From Erwinia tasmaniensis Et1/99 (GTDB taxonomy: Bacteria > Pseudomonadota > Gammaproteobacteria > Enterobacterales > Enterobacteriaceae): a stretch of DNA of 64,000 bases. The notes under the pieces were generated by a model. The model saw only the letters and a list, made by a program, of their open reading frames with translations, was not told the DNA's origin and did not search any database. Positions 18,865 through 32,454 of the stretch are shown in pieces. The stretch covers positions 1,488,001 to 1,552,000 of the forward strand of contig NC_010694.1 in assembly GCF_000026185.1 (NCBI RefSeq), read 5' to 3'. Position 1 is the first letter of the stretch. Every line of letters begins with the position of its first letter. The position numbers and the translations under genes were made by a program.

Positions 18865-20195
18865 GTAGCTTAAAAAAACAGGCCCTATGGCTGTTTGGCT
18901 CCACCTGCTTTGCTGCTGCATTGCAGGTGGTTCAGCTTGGCGTGCTGGCACGAAAACTTGAAATCCATGAGTTGGGTATTCTGGCCATCATTAACGCTAT
19001 TCTTGCGGTGGCCATGGTGCTGCAGGATATGGGGATGAGCAGCTATATCGTACATCGGCAGAATATAACGCGTAAAGAGCAGAGCACAATATACTGGGTG
19101 AACGTGCTGCTTAGCCTTATGACAGGCCTGCTGCTGGTGGCCATTGCCTGGCCAGTTTCCTGGTTTTATCATCTGCCGCAGCTTGCCGGGTTGATTATGC
19201 TGACCAGCCTCAACTTTCTGGTGCTCGGCTCGCTATCACAATATCAGGCGCATTTTATCAAAGCCAAACGCATGATATTGCTGGCGAAAATTGAGATGGT
19301 GACCAAGCTTCTGGCCTTTGCGTTTACGGTAGCATTACTTTATTACTCACCGCTAAACGTCTCTGCGGTGATCCTCGGTCTTTTCGCGAACGCGGCGATG
19401 CGTATTCTGTGCATGATTTGGTTAGGTGAAAAATCATGGCGGCCTACGTTTGAATTTGATAAGGCCACGTTTTATAGTTCGCTCAAATACGGTGTCTATC
19501 AGCTCGGCTCCCAGACCATTAACCAGCTGCGTACTCAGGCCGACTCGCTGATTGTTGGCAAAGTGATGGGCGCAGAAATGCTGGGTGTTTATTCCCTGGC
19601 CAAAGAGTTGATACTTCAGCCCCTCAAGCTGGTGACCCCGGTGATCAATCGTCTGGCACTGCCACGTTTTGCCGAGAAACAACACGATGCTGTTCAGCTA
19701 CAGCAGCTGTTTCTAAAGGGCACGTTCGTCATTATGCTGTTCAGCGCCGCAATGTACCTGGCGATTGGCATTCTTTCGCCGGTGATTGTACGCGTACTCT
19801 ATGGGCCTGGACACCAAGCCGTAGGGCAACTGATCCCGCTGATGTTGCTGTTTGGCATGTTGCGCCCAATGGGAGGCCTGACTGGCGCGATCTCGCAAGC
19901 GAACGGCCGCACCAATGTTGAATTTTACTGGAACGTTGTGGCGAGTATAATTGTTGTCATGGTGCTGGCTACGGTCTGGATCTGGCCTGATGTCCGATAT
20001 GTCGCACTCACGCTGTCCATTTCCCAAGTGCTGATATCCGCCTTTGCCCATCCTTTCTTTATCAAGCCGGTGATTGGGATCCGATTCTTGCCCTATGCAC
20101 GCCAGTGGATTTCAGTTTCAGGCGTGTTTATCGGGATTATTCTGGTGGTGAGTCATTATAATTTGTTTATTATGCCCGAATGGTTTAGCCGTTAA
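18861..20195 (+). CDS. amsL: Wzx-type exopolysaccharide flippase AmsL
   Basis: This 444-residue inner-membrane protein of the MVF/PST superfamily has about twelve helices and moves undecaprenyl-linked repeats to the periplasm. Visible family features include the N-terminal SLKKQALWLFGSTCFAAALQ, MVLQDMGMSSYIVHRQ, and KYGVYQLGSQTINQLRTQAD before the second half. The start is a GTG at 18861 overlapping the amsK stop by four bases. It is the last ams gene and is followed by an intrinsic terminator, closing the operon with a complete Wzx/Wzy/Wza/Wzc set. Confidence 0.93.
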   Translation: MSSLKKQALWLFGSTCFAAALQVVQLGVLARKLEIHELGILAIINAILAVAMVLQDMGMSSYIVHRQNITRKEQSTIYWVNVLLSLMTGLLLVAIAWPVSWFYHLPQLAGLIMLTSLNFLVLGSLSQYQAHFIKAKRMILLAKIEMVTKLLAFAFTVALLYYSPLNVSAVILGLFANAAMRILCMIWLGEKSWRPTFEFDKATFYSSLKYGVYQLGSQTINQLRTQADSLIVGKVMGAEMLGVYSLAKELILQPLKLVTPVINRLALPRFAEKQHDAVQLQQLFLKGTFVIMLFSAAMYLAIGILSPVIVRVLYGPGHQAVGQLIPLMLLFGMLRPMGGLTGAISQANGRTNVEFYWNVVASIIVVMVLATVWIWPDVRYVALTLSISQVLISAFAHPFFIKPVIGIRFLPYARQWISVSGVFIGIILVVSHYNLFIMPEWFSR

Positions 20196-20212
20196 CTCCA
20201 GGGATAAATTTT

Positions 20213-20238
20213 AAGGCCACCTTCGCGTGGCCTTTTTT
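20213..20238 (+). terminator. Intrinsic terminator of the ams operon
   Basis: AAGGCCAC (20213-20220) pairs with GTGGCCTT (20227-20234) across a six-base loop, and the T-run extends to 20238. It begins 18 bases after the amsL stop and separates the exopolysaccharide operon from galF. Confidence 0.9.
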
Positions 20239-20344
20239 ATGATCTGACCCCACTGTAATTTTTTCAGATTAAGATTATACTTGCGGATCATCTCTTTAAT
20301 GCATAATGAATCAGTGTTTTCTACATCATTCATATGGAAAAATT

Positions 20345-21241
20345 ATGACCAAGCTTAAAGCAGTTATCCCCGTTGCGGGGCTCGGAATGCACATGCTTCC
20401 TGCAACAAAAGCTATTCCTAAAGAGATGCTGCCCGTAGTCGATAAGCCTATGATCCAGTACATCATCGACGAGTGCGTAGCGGCGGGTATAAAGGAAATT
20501 GTCCTGGTCACCCATGCGTCCAAGAATGCGGTTGAAAACCATTTTGATACTTCTTACGAACTTGAAGCCCTGCTTGAGGCTCGCGTTAAACGCTCACTGT
20601 TGAGTGAAGTCAAATCTATCTGCCCGCCGGGAGTGACGATTATGAATGTGCGCCAGCCGCAGCCGCAGGGATTGGCTAATGCTCTGCTGTGCGCCCGCCC
20701 GATGCTGCACGATGAAGCGTTTGTGGTGGTACTACCGGACGTGCTGCTGGATAATGCCAGCGCCGATCCCCTGCGTTACAACCTGGCGGCAATGGTGGCT
20801 CGTTTCGAAGAAACCGGGCGGAGCCAGGTGTTAGCTCATCATATGCCGGACGCCGATCTGTCAGAGTATTCGGTGATTACCACTGAAGAAGCGCTGGATT
20901 TTCCGGGTAAAGTCAGCCCTATTTTAGACTTCGTTGAGAAACCAGATAGCCCGCAGTTGTTAAATTCCAATCTCGCCGCGGTAGGGCGCTATGTGCTTTC
21001 TGCCGATATTTGGCCGGAGTTGGAAAAACTTGAGCCAGGCGCGTGGGGCCGTTATCAGCTAACGGACGCCATTGCCAATTTGAATAAGAAAACGCCCGTG
21101 GATGCCCATTTGCTCAGCGGCGACAGCTTTGACTGCGGTCGCAAACTGGGATATATGAAAGCATTCGTCACTTGGGGGCTGCGTAACCACACCCAGGGAC
21201 GTGGGTTTCGTGAAGAGATCCAAAAAATTCTGGCAAAGTGA
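20345..21241 (+). CDS. galF: GalF, UTP-glucose-1-phosphate uridylyltransferase-like protein
   Basis: This 298-residue nucleotidyltransferase begins [20 protein letters not shown]; an upstream in-frame ATG at 20306 would add 13 residues not seen in homologues. The [16 protein letters not shown] stretch is the GalF variant of the GalU signature (GalU has TRMLPATK-like residues); the substitution goes with low catalytic activity, and GalF is thought to modulate GalU and UDP-glucose supply. It has its own upstream region after the ams terminator and lies directly before galE, the usual place at enterobacterial surface-polysaccharide loci. Confidence 0.94.
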   Translation: MTKLKAVIPVAGLGMHMLPATKAIPKEMLPVVDKPMIQYIIDECVAAGIKEIVLVTHASKNAVENHFDTSYELEALLEARVKRSLLSEVKSICPPGVTIMNVRQPQPQGLANALLCARPMLHDEAFVVVLPDVLLDNASADPLRYNLAAMVARFEETGRSQVLAHHMPDADLSEYSVITTEEALDFPGKVSPILDFVEKPDSPQLLNSNLAAVGRYVLSADIWPELEKLEPGAWGRYQLTDAIANLNKKTPVDAHLLSGDSFDCGRKLGYMKAFVTWGLRNHTQGRGFREEIQKILAK

Positions 21242-21290
21242 ACGCTATTTGATGAAGGTCGCGCCGCCTGCGTGACCCGAAGGAGTTAAC

Positions 21291-22304
21291 ATGTCTATTT
21301 TAGTTACCGGTGGCGCTGGTTATATTGGTTCTCATACCGTTCTGGCTCTACTGGAGCGCGGTGATGAGGTTGTGGTTCTGGATAACCTGAGCAACGCGTC
21401 ACGTGAGTCGATCGCCCGCGTGGAAAAACTCGCTGGCAAGACGGCCGCTTTTTATGAGGGAGATATCCTCGATCGCGCCTGTTTACGTAACATCTTCAAA
21501 GCTCATGACATCAGCGCCGTGATCCATTTTGCGGGGCTTAAAGCGGTAGGGGAGTCCAGCCGCAAGCCGCTGGAATACTACCAGAACAACGTTTCCGGCA
21601 CGTTGGTGCTGTTGGAAGAGATGCGCAACGCCGGGGTTAAACAATTTATTTTCAGTTCATCGGCAACGGTTTACGGTGCGGATGCGCCTGTCCCTTACGT
21701 AGAAACTACGCCAATTGGCGGCACAACCAGCCCTTACGGCACGTCCAAACTGATGGTTGAACAAATTTTACGTGATTACGCTAAAGCAACCCCCGAATTC
21801 AAAACCATTGCTTTGCGCTACTTCAATCCGGTAGGTGCGCATGAATCAGGTCAGATTGGAGAGGATCCTAACGGAATCCCTAACAACCTGCTGCCGTATA
21901 TTGCTCAGGTTGCGATCGGTCGTCTGGAAAAGCTGGGTATCTTCGGTGATGACTACCCGACTAAAGACGGTACTGGCGTGCGTGATTATATCCACGTGAT
22001 GGATTTGGCTGAAGGTCATCTGAAAGCGCTGGATCATCTGTCTGCGATTGAGGGATACAAAGCCTATAATCTCGGGGCGGGTGAAGGTTATTCGGTGATG
22101 GAAATGGTTAAGGCCTTCGAGAAGGCTTCCGGCCGTAAGGTGGCTTATCAGATCTCACCGCGGCGCGATGGCGACCTTGCCGCGTTCTGGGCCGACGCAT
22201 CCCTTGCCGATAAAGAGTTGAACTGGCGTGTCAGGCGTGGAATTGATGAAATGATGCGCGATACGTGGAACTGGCAGAGTCAGAATCCGCACGGCTACAG
22301 CTGA
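21291..22304 (+). CDS. galE: UDP-glucose 4-epimerase
   Basis: This 337-residue extended short-chain dehydrogenase interconverts UDP-Glc and UDP-Gal. The NAD-binding motif TGGAGYIGSHT is at the N-terminus, SSSATVYG carries the catalytic Ser region, and the YGTSKLMVE segment gives the Tyr/Lys pair. It starts 49 bases after galF with an AAGGAG ribosome-binding site. It supplies UDP-Gal to the galactose-rich exopolysaccharide and, through Glf, UDP-Galf to the O antigen. A terminator follows. Confidence 0.96.
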   Translation: MSILVTGGAGYIGSHTVLALLERGDEVVVLDNLSNASRESIARVEKLAGKTAAFYEGDILDRACLRNIFKAHDISAVIHFAGLKAVGESSRKPLEYYQNNVSGTLVLLEEMRNAGVKQFIFSSSATVYGADAPVPYVETTPIGGTTSPYGTSKLMVEQILRDYAKATPEFKTIALRYFNPVGAHESGQIGEDPNGIPNNLLPYIAQVAIGRLEKLGIFGDDYPTKDGTGVRDYIHVMDLAEGHLKALDHLSAIEGYKAYNLGAGEGYSVMEMVKAFEKASGRKVAYQISPRRDGDLAAFWADASLADKELNWRVRRGIDEMMRDTWNWQSQNPHGYS

Positions 22305-22324
22305 TTGATAGCTGAAACTAATGC

Positions 22325-22349
22325 AAATCCGGCCAGTGCCGGTTTTTTT
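22325..22349 (+). terminator. Intrinsic terminator after galE
   Basis: CCGGC (22329-22333) pairs with GCCGG (22338-22342) with a four-base CAGT loop, followed by seven T residues. A-T pairs from AAAT on the left can extend the stem into the T-run. It begins about 20 bases after the galE stop. Confidence 0.85.
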
Positions 22350-22527
22350 GTTAAATGAAATTGTTAAATTTATTGTGTTAAGCATCATAAGCTTATATCT
22401 TTCGAGCACCGGGTTAAGTATCTTATCGACTGCCGAAGCAGTAGAAAATTCGTGCATTCACGGTGCGAATTCACTCGACGCTGCTGGAAATTTTCCAGTT
22501 TAGTTAGTTTTCAGAAAAAGTGGATGA

Positions 22528-22533
22528 TATAAT
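22528..22533 (+). promoter_or_regulatory. Candidate -10 box of the O-antigen operon
   Basis: A perfect TATAAT lies in an AT-rich stretch 56 bases before the JUMPstart element. The -35 is weak (TTAGTT at 22504-22509, spacer 18). The location suits the start of an RfaH-dependent transcript; no other good promoter is seen in the gap. Confidence 0.5.
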
Positions 22534-22588
22534 TTATACCTTGTTAACCGGTGGGTGGCTTTTTAGAACAGATGATAGTTAGCTGTAT

Positions 22589-22626
22589 CAGCATGCTGAG
22601 AGCTGTAACTCAGGGGCGGTAGCGTG
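22589..22626 (+). promoter_or_regulatory. JUMPstart element with ops site, O-antigen operon
   Basis: The 38 bases match the JUMPstart consensus, with a perfect ops motif GGCGGTAGCGTG at 22615-22626, about 80 bases before rmlB. It implies RfaH control of the O-antigen operon, separate from but parallel to the ams operon, which has the same ops core. Confidence 0.93.
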
Positions 22627-22708
22627 CTTATTTCCCGATAGTCAACTCTTTTCTCTGCTTCAGGTCTAAATTTCAATTAAAGAAAACCACAGTGTTTTGA
22701 GAAATACT

Positions 22709-23782
22709 ATGAAAATTTTGGTAACTGGTGGTGCTGGCTTCATTGGTTCAGCTGTTATACGCCATATCATTAAAAACACTAATGATACAGTATTGAATGT
22801 CGATAAACTCACCTATGCTGGTAATTTAGAGTCCTTGCAGGATATCAGTGATAGTCCTCGTTATCATTTCTCTAAAACAGACATCTGCGATCCAGAGTCC
22901 CTTAATCGTATATTTAATGATTTCGAGCCGGATGTCGTCATGCATTTGGCTGCCGAAAGTCATGTTGACCGTTCAATCGATGGCCCGGCAGCTTTCATCG
23001 AAACAAATATAATCGGAACATATGTTTTACTTGAAGCTGCCAGAATTTATTGGTTTGGGCTGCCTTTTGAAAGAAAAGAAGCATTTCGATTCCATCATAT
23101 ATCTACAGATGAAGTGTTTGGTGATTTGCACGGTACAGACGATTTGTTCACCGAGCAAACCGCTTATGCACCGAGTAGTCCTTACTCTGCTTCTAAAGCC
23201 TCCAGCGACCATTTGGTCAGAGCCTGGCTGCGGACTTACGGTTTACCCGTAATAGTCACAAACTGTTCCAATAATTATGGGCCATACCATTTTCCCGAGA
23301 AGTTGATTCCTCTGACGATACTAAATGCGCTTGCAGGTAAGCCACTGCCCGTTTACGGTAACGGTAAACAGGTTCGAGACTGGCTTTATGTGGAAGATCA
23401 CGCCAGAGCATTATATCGGGTAGCCACTGCAGGTAGAGTTGGCGAAACTTATAACATTGGCGGTCATAATGAACGGCAGAATATCGATGTTGTGAATACT
23501 ATTTGCAAGATCCTTAATCGACTTGTCGTTGATAAGCCCTATGGTGTTGACGACTATTCTGCACTTATTACTTTTGTCCGAGATCGTCCAGGACATGATG
23601 TTCGCTATGCGATTGATGCTACAAAAATCGGGAAAGAGCTGGGTTGGTTACCCGAGGAGACCTTTGAGACGGGTGTTGAGAAGACAGTCCGCTGGTATTT
23701 AGAAAATACAGAATGGTGGCAACGGGTTCAGGATGGGTCGTACGCTGGTGAAAGATTAGGATTAGAGGCAAAGGATTTTTGA
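22709..23782 (+). CDS. rmlB: dTDP-glucose 4,6-dehydratase
   Basis: This 357-residue SDR enzyme converts dTDP-glucose to dTDP-4-keto-6-deoxyglucose, the branch point for dTDP-6-deoxy sugars. Motifs are [15 protein letters not shown] (NAD binding), [26 protein letters not shown] with the catalytic Asp-Glu, and [12 protein letters not shown] with Tyr/Lys. The ATG at 22709 gives the usual N-terminus; an upstream TTG at 22697 is less likely. It heads the O-antigen operon and ends one base before rmlA. No rmlC or rmlD is present, so L-rhamnose is not the evident product. Confidence 0.93.
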   Translation: MKILVTGGAGFIGSAVIRHIIKNTNDTVLNVDKLTYAGNLESLQDISDSPRYHFSKTDICDPESLNRIFNDFEPDVVMHLAAESHVDRSIDGPAAFIETNIIGTYVLLEAARIYWFGLPFERKEAFRFHHISTDEVFGDLHGTDDLFTEQTAYAPSSPYSASKASSDHLVRAWLRTYGLPVIVTNCSNNYGPYHFPEKLIPLTILNALAGKPLPVYGNGKQVRDWLYVEDHARALYRVATAGRVGETYNIGGHNERQNIDVVNTICKILNRLVVDKPYGVDDYSALITFVRDRPGHDVRYAIDATKIGKELGWLPEETFETGVEKTVRWYLENTEWWQRVQDGSYAGERLGLEAKDF

Positions 23783-23783
23783 T

Positions 23784-24650
23784 ATGAAAGGTATTATTTT
23801 AGCTGGCGGATCTGGCACACGGCTCCATCCTATCACTCGAGGTTTATCAAAGCAGCTCTTGCCGGTTTACGACAAGCCAATGATCTACTATCCCCTTTCA
23901 GTGCTGATGCTGGCAGGCATTAAAGATATTCTTATCATTACTACCCCTCAGGATCTGAGCTCATTCCAAAGATTACTGGGTGATGGTGGTGAATTTGGAA
24001 TTAATCTGCAATTTGCAATACAGCCCAACCCAGATGGATTGGCTCAAGCGTTTATCATTGGCGAGAAATTTATTGACGGTGAAGAATGCGCATTGGTTTT
24101 AGGCGATAACATATTCTTTGGGCAGGGGTTTGCACCTGTTCTTGAAAATATTGCTGCTAAAAAGTCAGGAGCAACCGTATTTGGTTATCAGGTTAAAGAT
24201 CCTGGTCGTTTTGGTGTTGTAGATTTCGATAAGAATTTTAAAGCCCTTTCAATTGAAGAAAAACCCGAAAAGCCGAAATCTAATTGGGCAGTAACAGGAC
24301 TATATTTTTATGATAAAAATGTAGTTGAGATGGCAAAAAAAGTAAAACCCTCTCACCGTGGTGAATTAGAGATTACCGAGCTAAACGAAATGTACCTTAA
24401 AGAGGGGATGCTTGAGGTTGAGTTACTTGGGCGCGGGTTTGCATGGCTTGATACCGGGACTCATGATAGCCTCATCGAGGCATCACAATTTATACACACC
24501 ATTGAAAAAAGGCAGGGTCTAAAAGTAGCCTGCCTTGAAGAAATCGCTTTCAGAAAAGGTTGGATAACCAAAGCGCAACTAGCTGAATTGGCAAAGTCAC
24601 TTGAGAAAACAGATTACGGAAAATATCTTCAAAGTGTCGTTTCTAATTAG
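23784..24650 (+). CDS. rmlA: Glucose-1-phosphate thymidylyltransferase
   Basis: This 288-residue enzyme makes dTDP-glucose from dTTP and glucose-1-phosphate. The N-terminus [20 protein letters not shown] is the nucleotidyltransferase signature, followed by [32 protein letters not shown] and [20 protein letters not shown]. Length and motifs fit RmlA (RfbA). It is one base downstream of rmlB, so the pair is probably co-translated. A modest hairpin with a short T-run follows before the next gene. Confidence 0.94.
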   Translation: MKGIILAGGSGTRLHPITRGLSKQLLPVYDKPMIYYPLSVLMLAGIKDILIITTPQDLSSFQRLLGDGGEFGINLQFAIQPNPDGLAQAFIIGEKFIDGEECALVLGDNIFFGQGFAPVLENIAAKKSGATVFGYQVKDPGRFGVVDFDKNFKALSIEEKPEKPKSNWAVTGLYFYDKNVVEMAKKVKPSHRGELEITELNEMYLKEGMLEVELLGRGFAWLDTGTHDSLIEASQFIHTIEKRQGLKVACLEEIAFRKGWITKAQLAELAKSLEKTDYGKYLQSVVSN

Positions 24651-24669
24651 ATATCGGGTAGTTTCAACT

Positions 24670-24689
24670 CACCCTTTGGGTGCCTTTTT
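24670..24689 (+). terminator. Weak terminator-like hairpin after rmlA
   Basis: CACCC (24670-24674) and GGGTG (24678-24682) form a 5-bp stem with a 3-base loop, followed by CC and five T residues. It is weak and RfaH-modified polymerase would be expected to read through it. Confidence 0.4.
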
Positions 24690-24765
24690 AATTGAGAGTG
24701 GAATGCAGTAGGATGCTGCATTCAATATACATTTATTCACGAGTAAGTGAATTGAAGGAGTTGCC

Positions 24766-25701
24766 ATGCCAACGGTTTTGATATTAGGAGGTTCAGGATT
24801 CATAGGGACCAATTTGATTGAATTTTACTGCAATAAAAACTATAAAGTTGTTACTTTTGGACGTTCAATGCCGATAATTGAGCATCCTAACATTGAAAAA
24901 ATTATCGGCGATATCAGAAACCTGGCAGATTTAGAGCTCGTATTTAAAAATCATAAAATAGACCTGGTTTTTCACTCCTTGACGAGTATATCAGCAACGG
25001 ATTCATTTGCTAGCTGTCAGAATTTAGTATCAGTAAACCTGTCTTGCCTAATTGATATTATTTCTTTGATGAAAAAGTACAGCGTATATAACATGGTGTA
25101 TTTTTCATCTGGTGGGTCTATTTATGGCATAGCGGATACGCCGATTAATGAGGAGCACGAATTGTCTCCGGTTAGTTTCTATGGATGGATAAAAGAAGTT
25201 TCTGAACGCTATCTGGCATATGAAAATAGAATTAATTCTAAATTCAACTATTTAATATTACGTCCTGCCAATGTATATGGTCAATATCAAAAGTTAAACA
25301 GGATAATCGGTGTAGCCCTAAAAAATGCAATAAAAAAAGAAGACATGCATATATATGGTGATGTGAATATCCGAAAAGATTATATACACATAGATGATGT
25401 CTGTGAAATGACTTACGCATTAGTTAATAGTGCCAACTCGTGGAATGATATCTACAATATTGGTTCAGGGATGGGGACAAGTCTGAAAGAAATATTGCAT
25501 TACGCTGAGGTTATTAGCGGCAATAAAATGAATTTAGTCATGCACAATAAAAAGGTCGGTGATATTAGCTACAGTATTCTCGATAACTCAAAAGTACTGA
25601 CTAAAATCGGTAAAAGAAGCTTCATACCTGTTTACGAAGGGATGAGAAGCATGCATATGTACGTACATCAGCAGCTCAGAGCTAATTCTGTTACCAGCTG
25701 A
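24766..25701 (+). CDS. NAD-dependent epimerase/dehydratase, dTDP-sugar-modifying SDR
   Basis: This 311-residue extended SDR has LILGGSGFIGTNLIEFY for nucleotide binding, YFSSGGSIYG, and YGWIKEVSERYL with the Tyr/Lys catalytic pair. Next to rmlBA it probably acts on dTDP-4-keto-6-deoxyglucose, as a 4-ketoreductase or epimerase giving for example dTDP-D-fucose or 6-deoxytalose. That product is inferred from neighbours; the sequence alone does not say reductase or epimerase. It is AT-rich and separated from rmlA by about 115 bases including a weak hairpin, so it may have joined the locus separately. It lies 71 bases before wzm. Confidence 0.7.
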   Translation: MPTVLILGGSGFIGTNLIEFYCNKNYKVVTFGRSMPIIEHPNIEKIIGDIRNLADLELVFKNHKIDLVFHSLTSISATDSFASCQNLVSVNLSCLIDIISLMKKYSVYNMVYFSSGGSIYGIADTPINEEHELSPVSFYGWIKEVSERYLAYENRINSKFNYLILRPANVYGQYQKLNRIIGVALKNAIKKEDMHIYGDVNIRKDYIHIDDVCEMTYALVNSANSWNDIYNIGSGMGTSLKEILHYAEVISGNKMNLVMHNKKVGDISYSILDNSKVLTKIGKRSFIPVYEGMRSMHMYVHQQLRANSVTS

Positions 25702-25772
25702 TCAATTTCAACTCCAGTTGATGATGAATCTGTATAACGTTTCCCGTGAAGTAACTAAATGATGAGAAATTT

Positions 25773-26540
25773 ATGAAGCTTAGTATAGGATACCTTTATG
25801 ATCTGGTAACAGTCATAACTCAAAAAGAACTCAAAGTCAGGTACAAGAGCAGCTTCTTTGGGTATCTTTGGTCTATAGCTAACCCCTTATTATTTGCCAT
25901 GATATATTTCTTTATTTTCAAGCTTATAATGAGAGTTCAAATACCTAACTATACCGTTTTTATTATCACTGGATTATTTCCATGGCAATGGTTTGCCAGT
26001 TCAACCGGGAATGCGCTCTTTTCATTTTTGTCAAATGCCCAAATCATTAAAAAAACAGTATTTCCACGTTCAGTGATACCGCTCAGCAACGTATTAATGG
26101 AGTGTTTACACTTTCTTTTTACGATACCAGTCATTCTTGTTTTTCTATATATCTATGACATGAGCCCATCTCTCGACTGGCTTTGGGGCGTCCCCTTAAT
26201 TGGTATGGCGCAAATAATATTAATGCTTGGCGTAGCCCTAATGCTTTCGACACTAAATCTGTTTTTTCGTGATTTAGAGAGGTTTATAAGTCTTGGCATA
26301 ATGTTGCTATTCTATTGCACGCCTATTTTATATTCTGCCGAGATGATCCCACAAGAGTATAGTTGGTTGGTGGAATATAATCCCTTCGCATCAATGATAA
26401 CGAGCTGGCGTGAATTATTTATGCATAACACAATAAACTACCCTTTAGTGGCCGAACTCTATGCTTATGCTGCGATTTCTTTACTTATCGGTAGCTCAAT
26501 CTTCAACAAGCTTAAACATAGATTTGCAGAGATTTTATAA
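25773..26540 (+). CDS. wzm: O-antigen ABC transporter permease Wzm
   Basis: This 255-residue protein of the ABC-2 polysaccharide-export family has about six membrane helices. Its N-terminus, LVTVITQKELKVRYKSSFFG, followed by YLWSIANPLLFAMIYFF, is the characteristic cytoplasmic entry helix. With Wzt it exports undecaprenyl-diphosphate-linked O-antigen chains completed in the cytoplasm. Its stop overlaps the wzt start by one base, indicating coupled translation. It begins the block that matches the Klebsiella D-galactan I gene order. Confidence 0.95.
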   Translation: MKLSIGYLYDLVTVITQKELKVRYKSSFFGYLWSIANPLLFAMIYFFIFKLIMRVQIPNYTVFIITGLFPWQWFASSTGNALFSFLSNAQIIKKTVFPRSVIPLSNVLMECLHFLFTIPVILVFLYIYDMSPSLDWLWGVPLIGMAQIILMLGVALMLSTLNLFFRDLERFISLGIMLLFYCTPILYSAEMIPQEYSWLVEYNPFASMITSWRELFMHNTINYPLVAELYAYAAISLLIGSSIFNKLKHRFAEIL

Positions 26541-27280
26541 TGAGTGTTGTGATCGAATTTGCCAATGTAACTAAAACATACCCGCTCTATCATCATATTG
26601 GATCTGGCATAAAAGAGCTGCTATTTAATCCACGAAGAGCACTGAGTTTGTTAAGTGGGCGCAGCTATCTTGCTATAGAAGATATAAATTTCAAAATTGA
26701 GAAGGGTGAATCTGTCGCTTTAATCGGCCGAAACGGTGCGGGTAAAAGTACAACTCTCGGTTTGGTTGCTGGTGTTATGAAGCCAACAACAGGCAAGGTC
26801 AACGTTGTTGGGCGTGTGGCATCGATGTTGGAACTCGGTGGTGGCTTTCACCCAGAGTTGACTGGAAGAGAAAATATCCGTCTCAATGCTACACTTTTGG
26901 GGTTAAGACGCAAAGAGCTTAAATCTCGTATAAATGAGATTATAGAATTCTCGGAATTAGGCGAGTTCATTGATGAACCAATACGCGTATATTCCAGTGG
27001 AATGTTGGCTAAACTAGGTTTCTCTGTTATCTCACAGGTAGATCCAGATATTTTAATTATTGACGAGGTTTTGGCAGTCGGAGATATTGCGTTCCAGAAA
27101 AAATGTATCAACACTATAAATGCTTTTAAAAGCAAAGGCGTCACAATTCTTTTTGTCAGTCATAATTTATCAGATGTAGAAAAAATTTGTGATCGTGTCA
27201 TCTGGATAGAAAATCATCGTCTAAAAATGACTGGCAATTCAAGCGAAGTTATCAATGCTTATAAAATCGCAATGGCATAA
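26540..27280 (+). CDS. wzt: O-antigen ABC transporter ATPase Wzt, short form
   Basis: This 246-residue ATPase powers export of the O polysaccharide. Walker A is GRNGAGKST (63-71), the signature is YSSGMLAKLGF and Walker B is ILIIDEVLAVGD. It ends at the nucleotide-binding domain and lacks the C-terminal carbohydrate-binding module of Wzt proteins that recognise capped chains. The short form is that of the Klebsiella D-galactan system, where no cap recognition occurs and export is coupled to synthesis. It is translationally coupled to wzm and 26 bases upstream of wbbM. Confidence 0.95.
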   Translation: MSVVIEFANVTKTYPLYHHIGSGIKELLFNPRRALSLLSGRSYLAIEDINFKIEKGESVALIGRNGAGKSTTLGLVAGVMKPTTGKVNVVGRVASMLELGGGFHPELTGRENIRLNATLLGLRRKELKSRINEIIEFSELGEFIDEPIRVYSSGMLAKLGFSVISQVDPDILIIDEVLAVGDIAFQKKCINTINAFKSKGVTILFVSHNLSDVEKICDRVIWIENHRLKMTGNSSEVINAYKIAMA

Positions 27281-27306
27281 AATTTCACGAAGAGTCTACA
27301 CATAAA

Positions 27307-31255
<3,949 letters not shown>

Positions 31256-31267
31256 TTGGTGTTTTAC

Positions 31268-32401
31268 ATGCGTAAACTTTGCTACTTTGTTAATACAGAA
31301 TGGTATTTTGATTTGCACTGGTTAGAAAGAGCCTTATCTGCAAAGGATGAGGGTTACGAGGTTCATATTATCTGTAATTTTGATGATGAGGCCATTTATC
31401 AAAAATTTACGATTTTAGGTTTCCGGTGCCATAAGATAAATTTTCATTCACAATCACTTAGTCCATTACAATTTATAAAAACGCTTTATAAATTTACAGC
31501 TATTCTGAAGGCAGTGTCTCCAGACATTTTACATTGCATTACTATCAAACCGATTATTATTGGTGGTTGGTACGCTTTTTTTAAAAAGAAACCAATCGTT
31601 CTCAGTTTTGTTGGCTTAGGGCGGCTTTTTGATGCCGACACATTTATACTTAAAAGTTTGAAATTAATTATTTCCAAGATCTATAAAATCATACTCAAGA
31701 ACCCAAGAGCATTATTTGTTTTTGAACACAATAGTGACAGAGAAAAACTATTAGAACTTACCCAGGGACCTGTCTCTCAAACCGTTGTTATTGACGGTGC
31801 AGGCATCAATACGGATCTGTTTTCTTATCAGTCAGAACCTATAAATGATAATCCAATCATATTATTTGCCAGTAGATTAATATGGTCCAAAGGGCTCTAT
31901 GATTTGATTCAGGTTAAATTGAAACTTCAGGAGCAGGGTATTAATTTCAGGCTTCTCGTGGCGGGCATTATCGTGCCTGGTGATAAAGACGCGATCCCCA
32001 AGCCGGTAGTGGAAGGCTGGTCTGAGAAAGGTTGGATCGAATGGCTGGGAACGTCTGATAATGTCGCTGAGCTGATTCGCGAGGCAAATCTGGTGGCTCT
32101 TCCCTCCATTTATAGTGAAGGTGTCCCCAGAATTTTGCTCGAATCATGCGCAATTGGCCGCGCTTGCATTTGTTATGATAGTGGTGGTTGCGGGAGTCTG
32201 ATTATTGATGGTCAGAATGGTTTTTTGGTCAGGAAGCGCGACATCGAGTCGCTTTCTGCACGTATTAAATATCTGCTTGAAAACCCTCTGGCCAGAATGA
32301 AAATGGGTAGGCGAGGAGCAGAGATTATCATTGGAAAATTTTCTTCTGAAATTGTGATCGCAAAGACACTTGCCATCTACAAACGACTGACAGCAAGCTA
32401 G
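31268..32401 (+). CDS. wbbO: WbbO-like family 4 galactosyltransferase
   Basis: This 377-residue GT-B enzyme begins MRKLCYFVNTEWYFDLHWLE, closely resembling Klebsiella WbbO, which starts D-galactan I synthesis by adding galactose to the GlcNAc-primed lipid carrier. Further signs are HCITIKPIIIGG, VLSFVGLGRLFDAD, FASRLIWSKGLYDLI and PSIYSEGVPRILLESCAIGR. The ATG at 31268 gives this N-terminus; an in-frame TTG at 31256 would add four residues. It is the last gene of the galactan block. No clear terminator follows before the convergent gene ending at 32455. Confidence 0.88.
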   Translation: MRKLCYFVNTEWYFDLHWLERALSAKDEGYEVHIICNFDDEAIYQKFTILGFRCHKINFHSQSLSPLQFIKTLYKFTAILKAVSPDILHCITIKPIIIGGWYAFFKKKPIVLSFVGLGRLFDADTFILKSLKLIISKIYKIILKNPRALFVFEHNSDREKLLELTQGPVSQTVVIDGAGINTDLFSYQSEPINDNPIILFASRLIWSKGLYDLIQVKLKLQEQGINFRLLVAGIIVPGDKDAIPKPVVEGWSEKGWIEWLGTSDNVAELIREANLVALPSIYSEGVPRILLESCAIGRACICYDSGGCGSLIIDGQNGFLVRKRDIESLSARIKYLLENPLARMKMGRRGAEIIIGKFSSEIVIAKTLAIYKRLTAS

Positions 32402-32454
32402 AATTAAAAATAGGCCTTTAGTCTGGGCTCTCGAAAGAATTTATTCCCTTTTTT

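Noticed and set aside
22709-24650. L-rhamnose pathway from rmlBA
   Set aside because: rmlC and rmlD are missing from the window; the following SDR lacks clear RmlD character.
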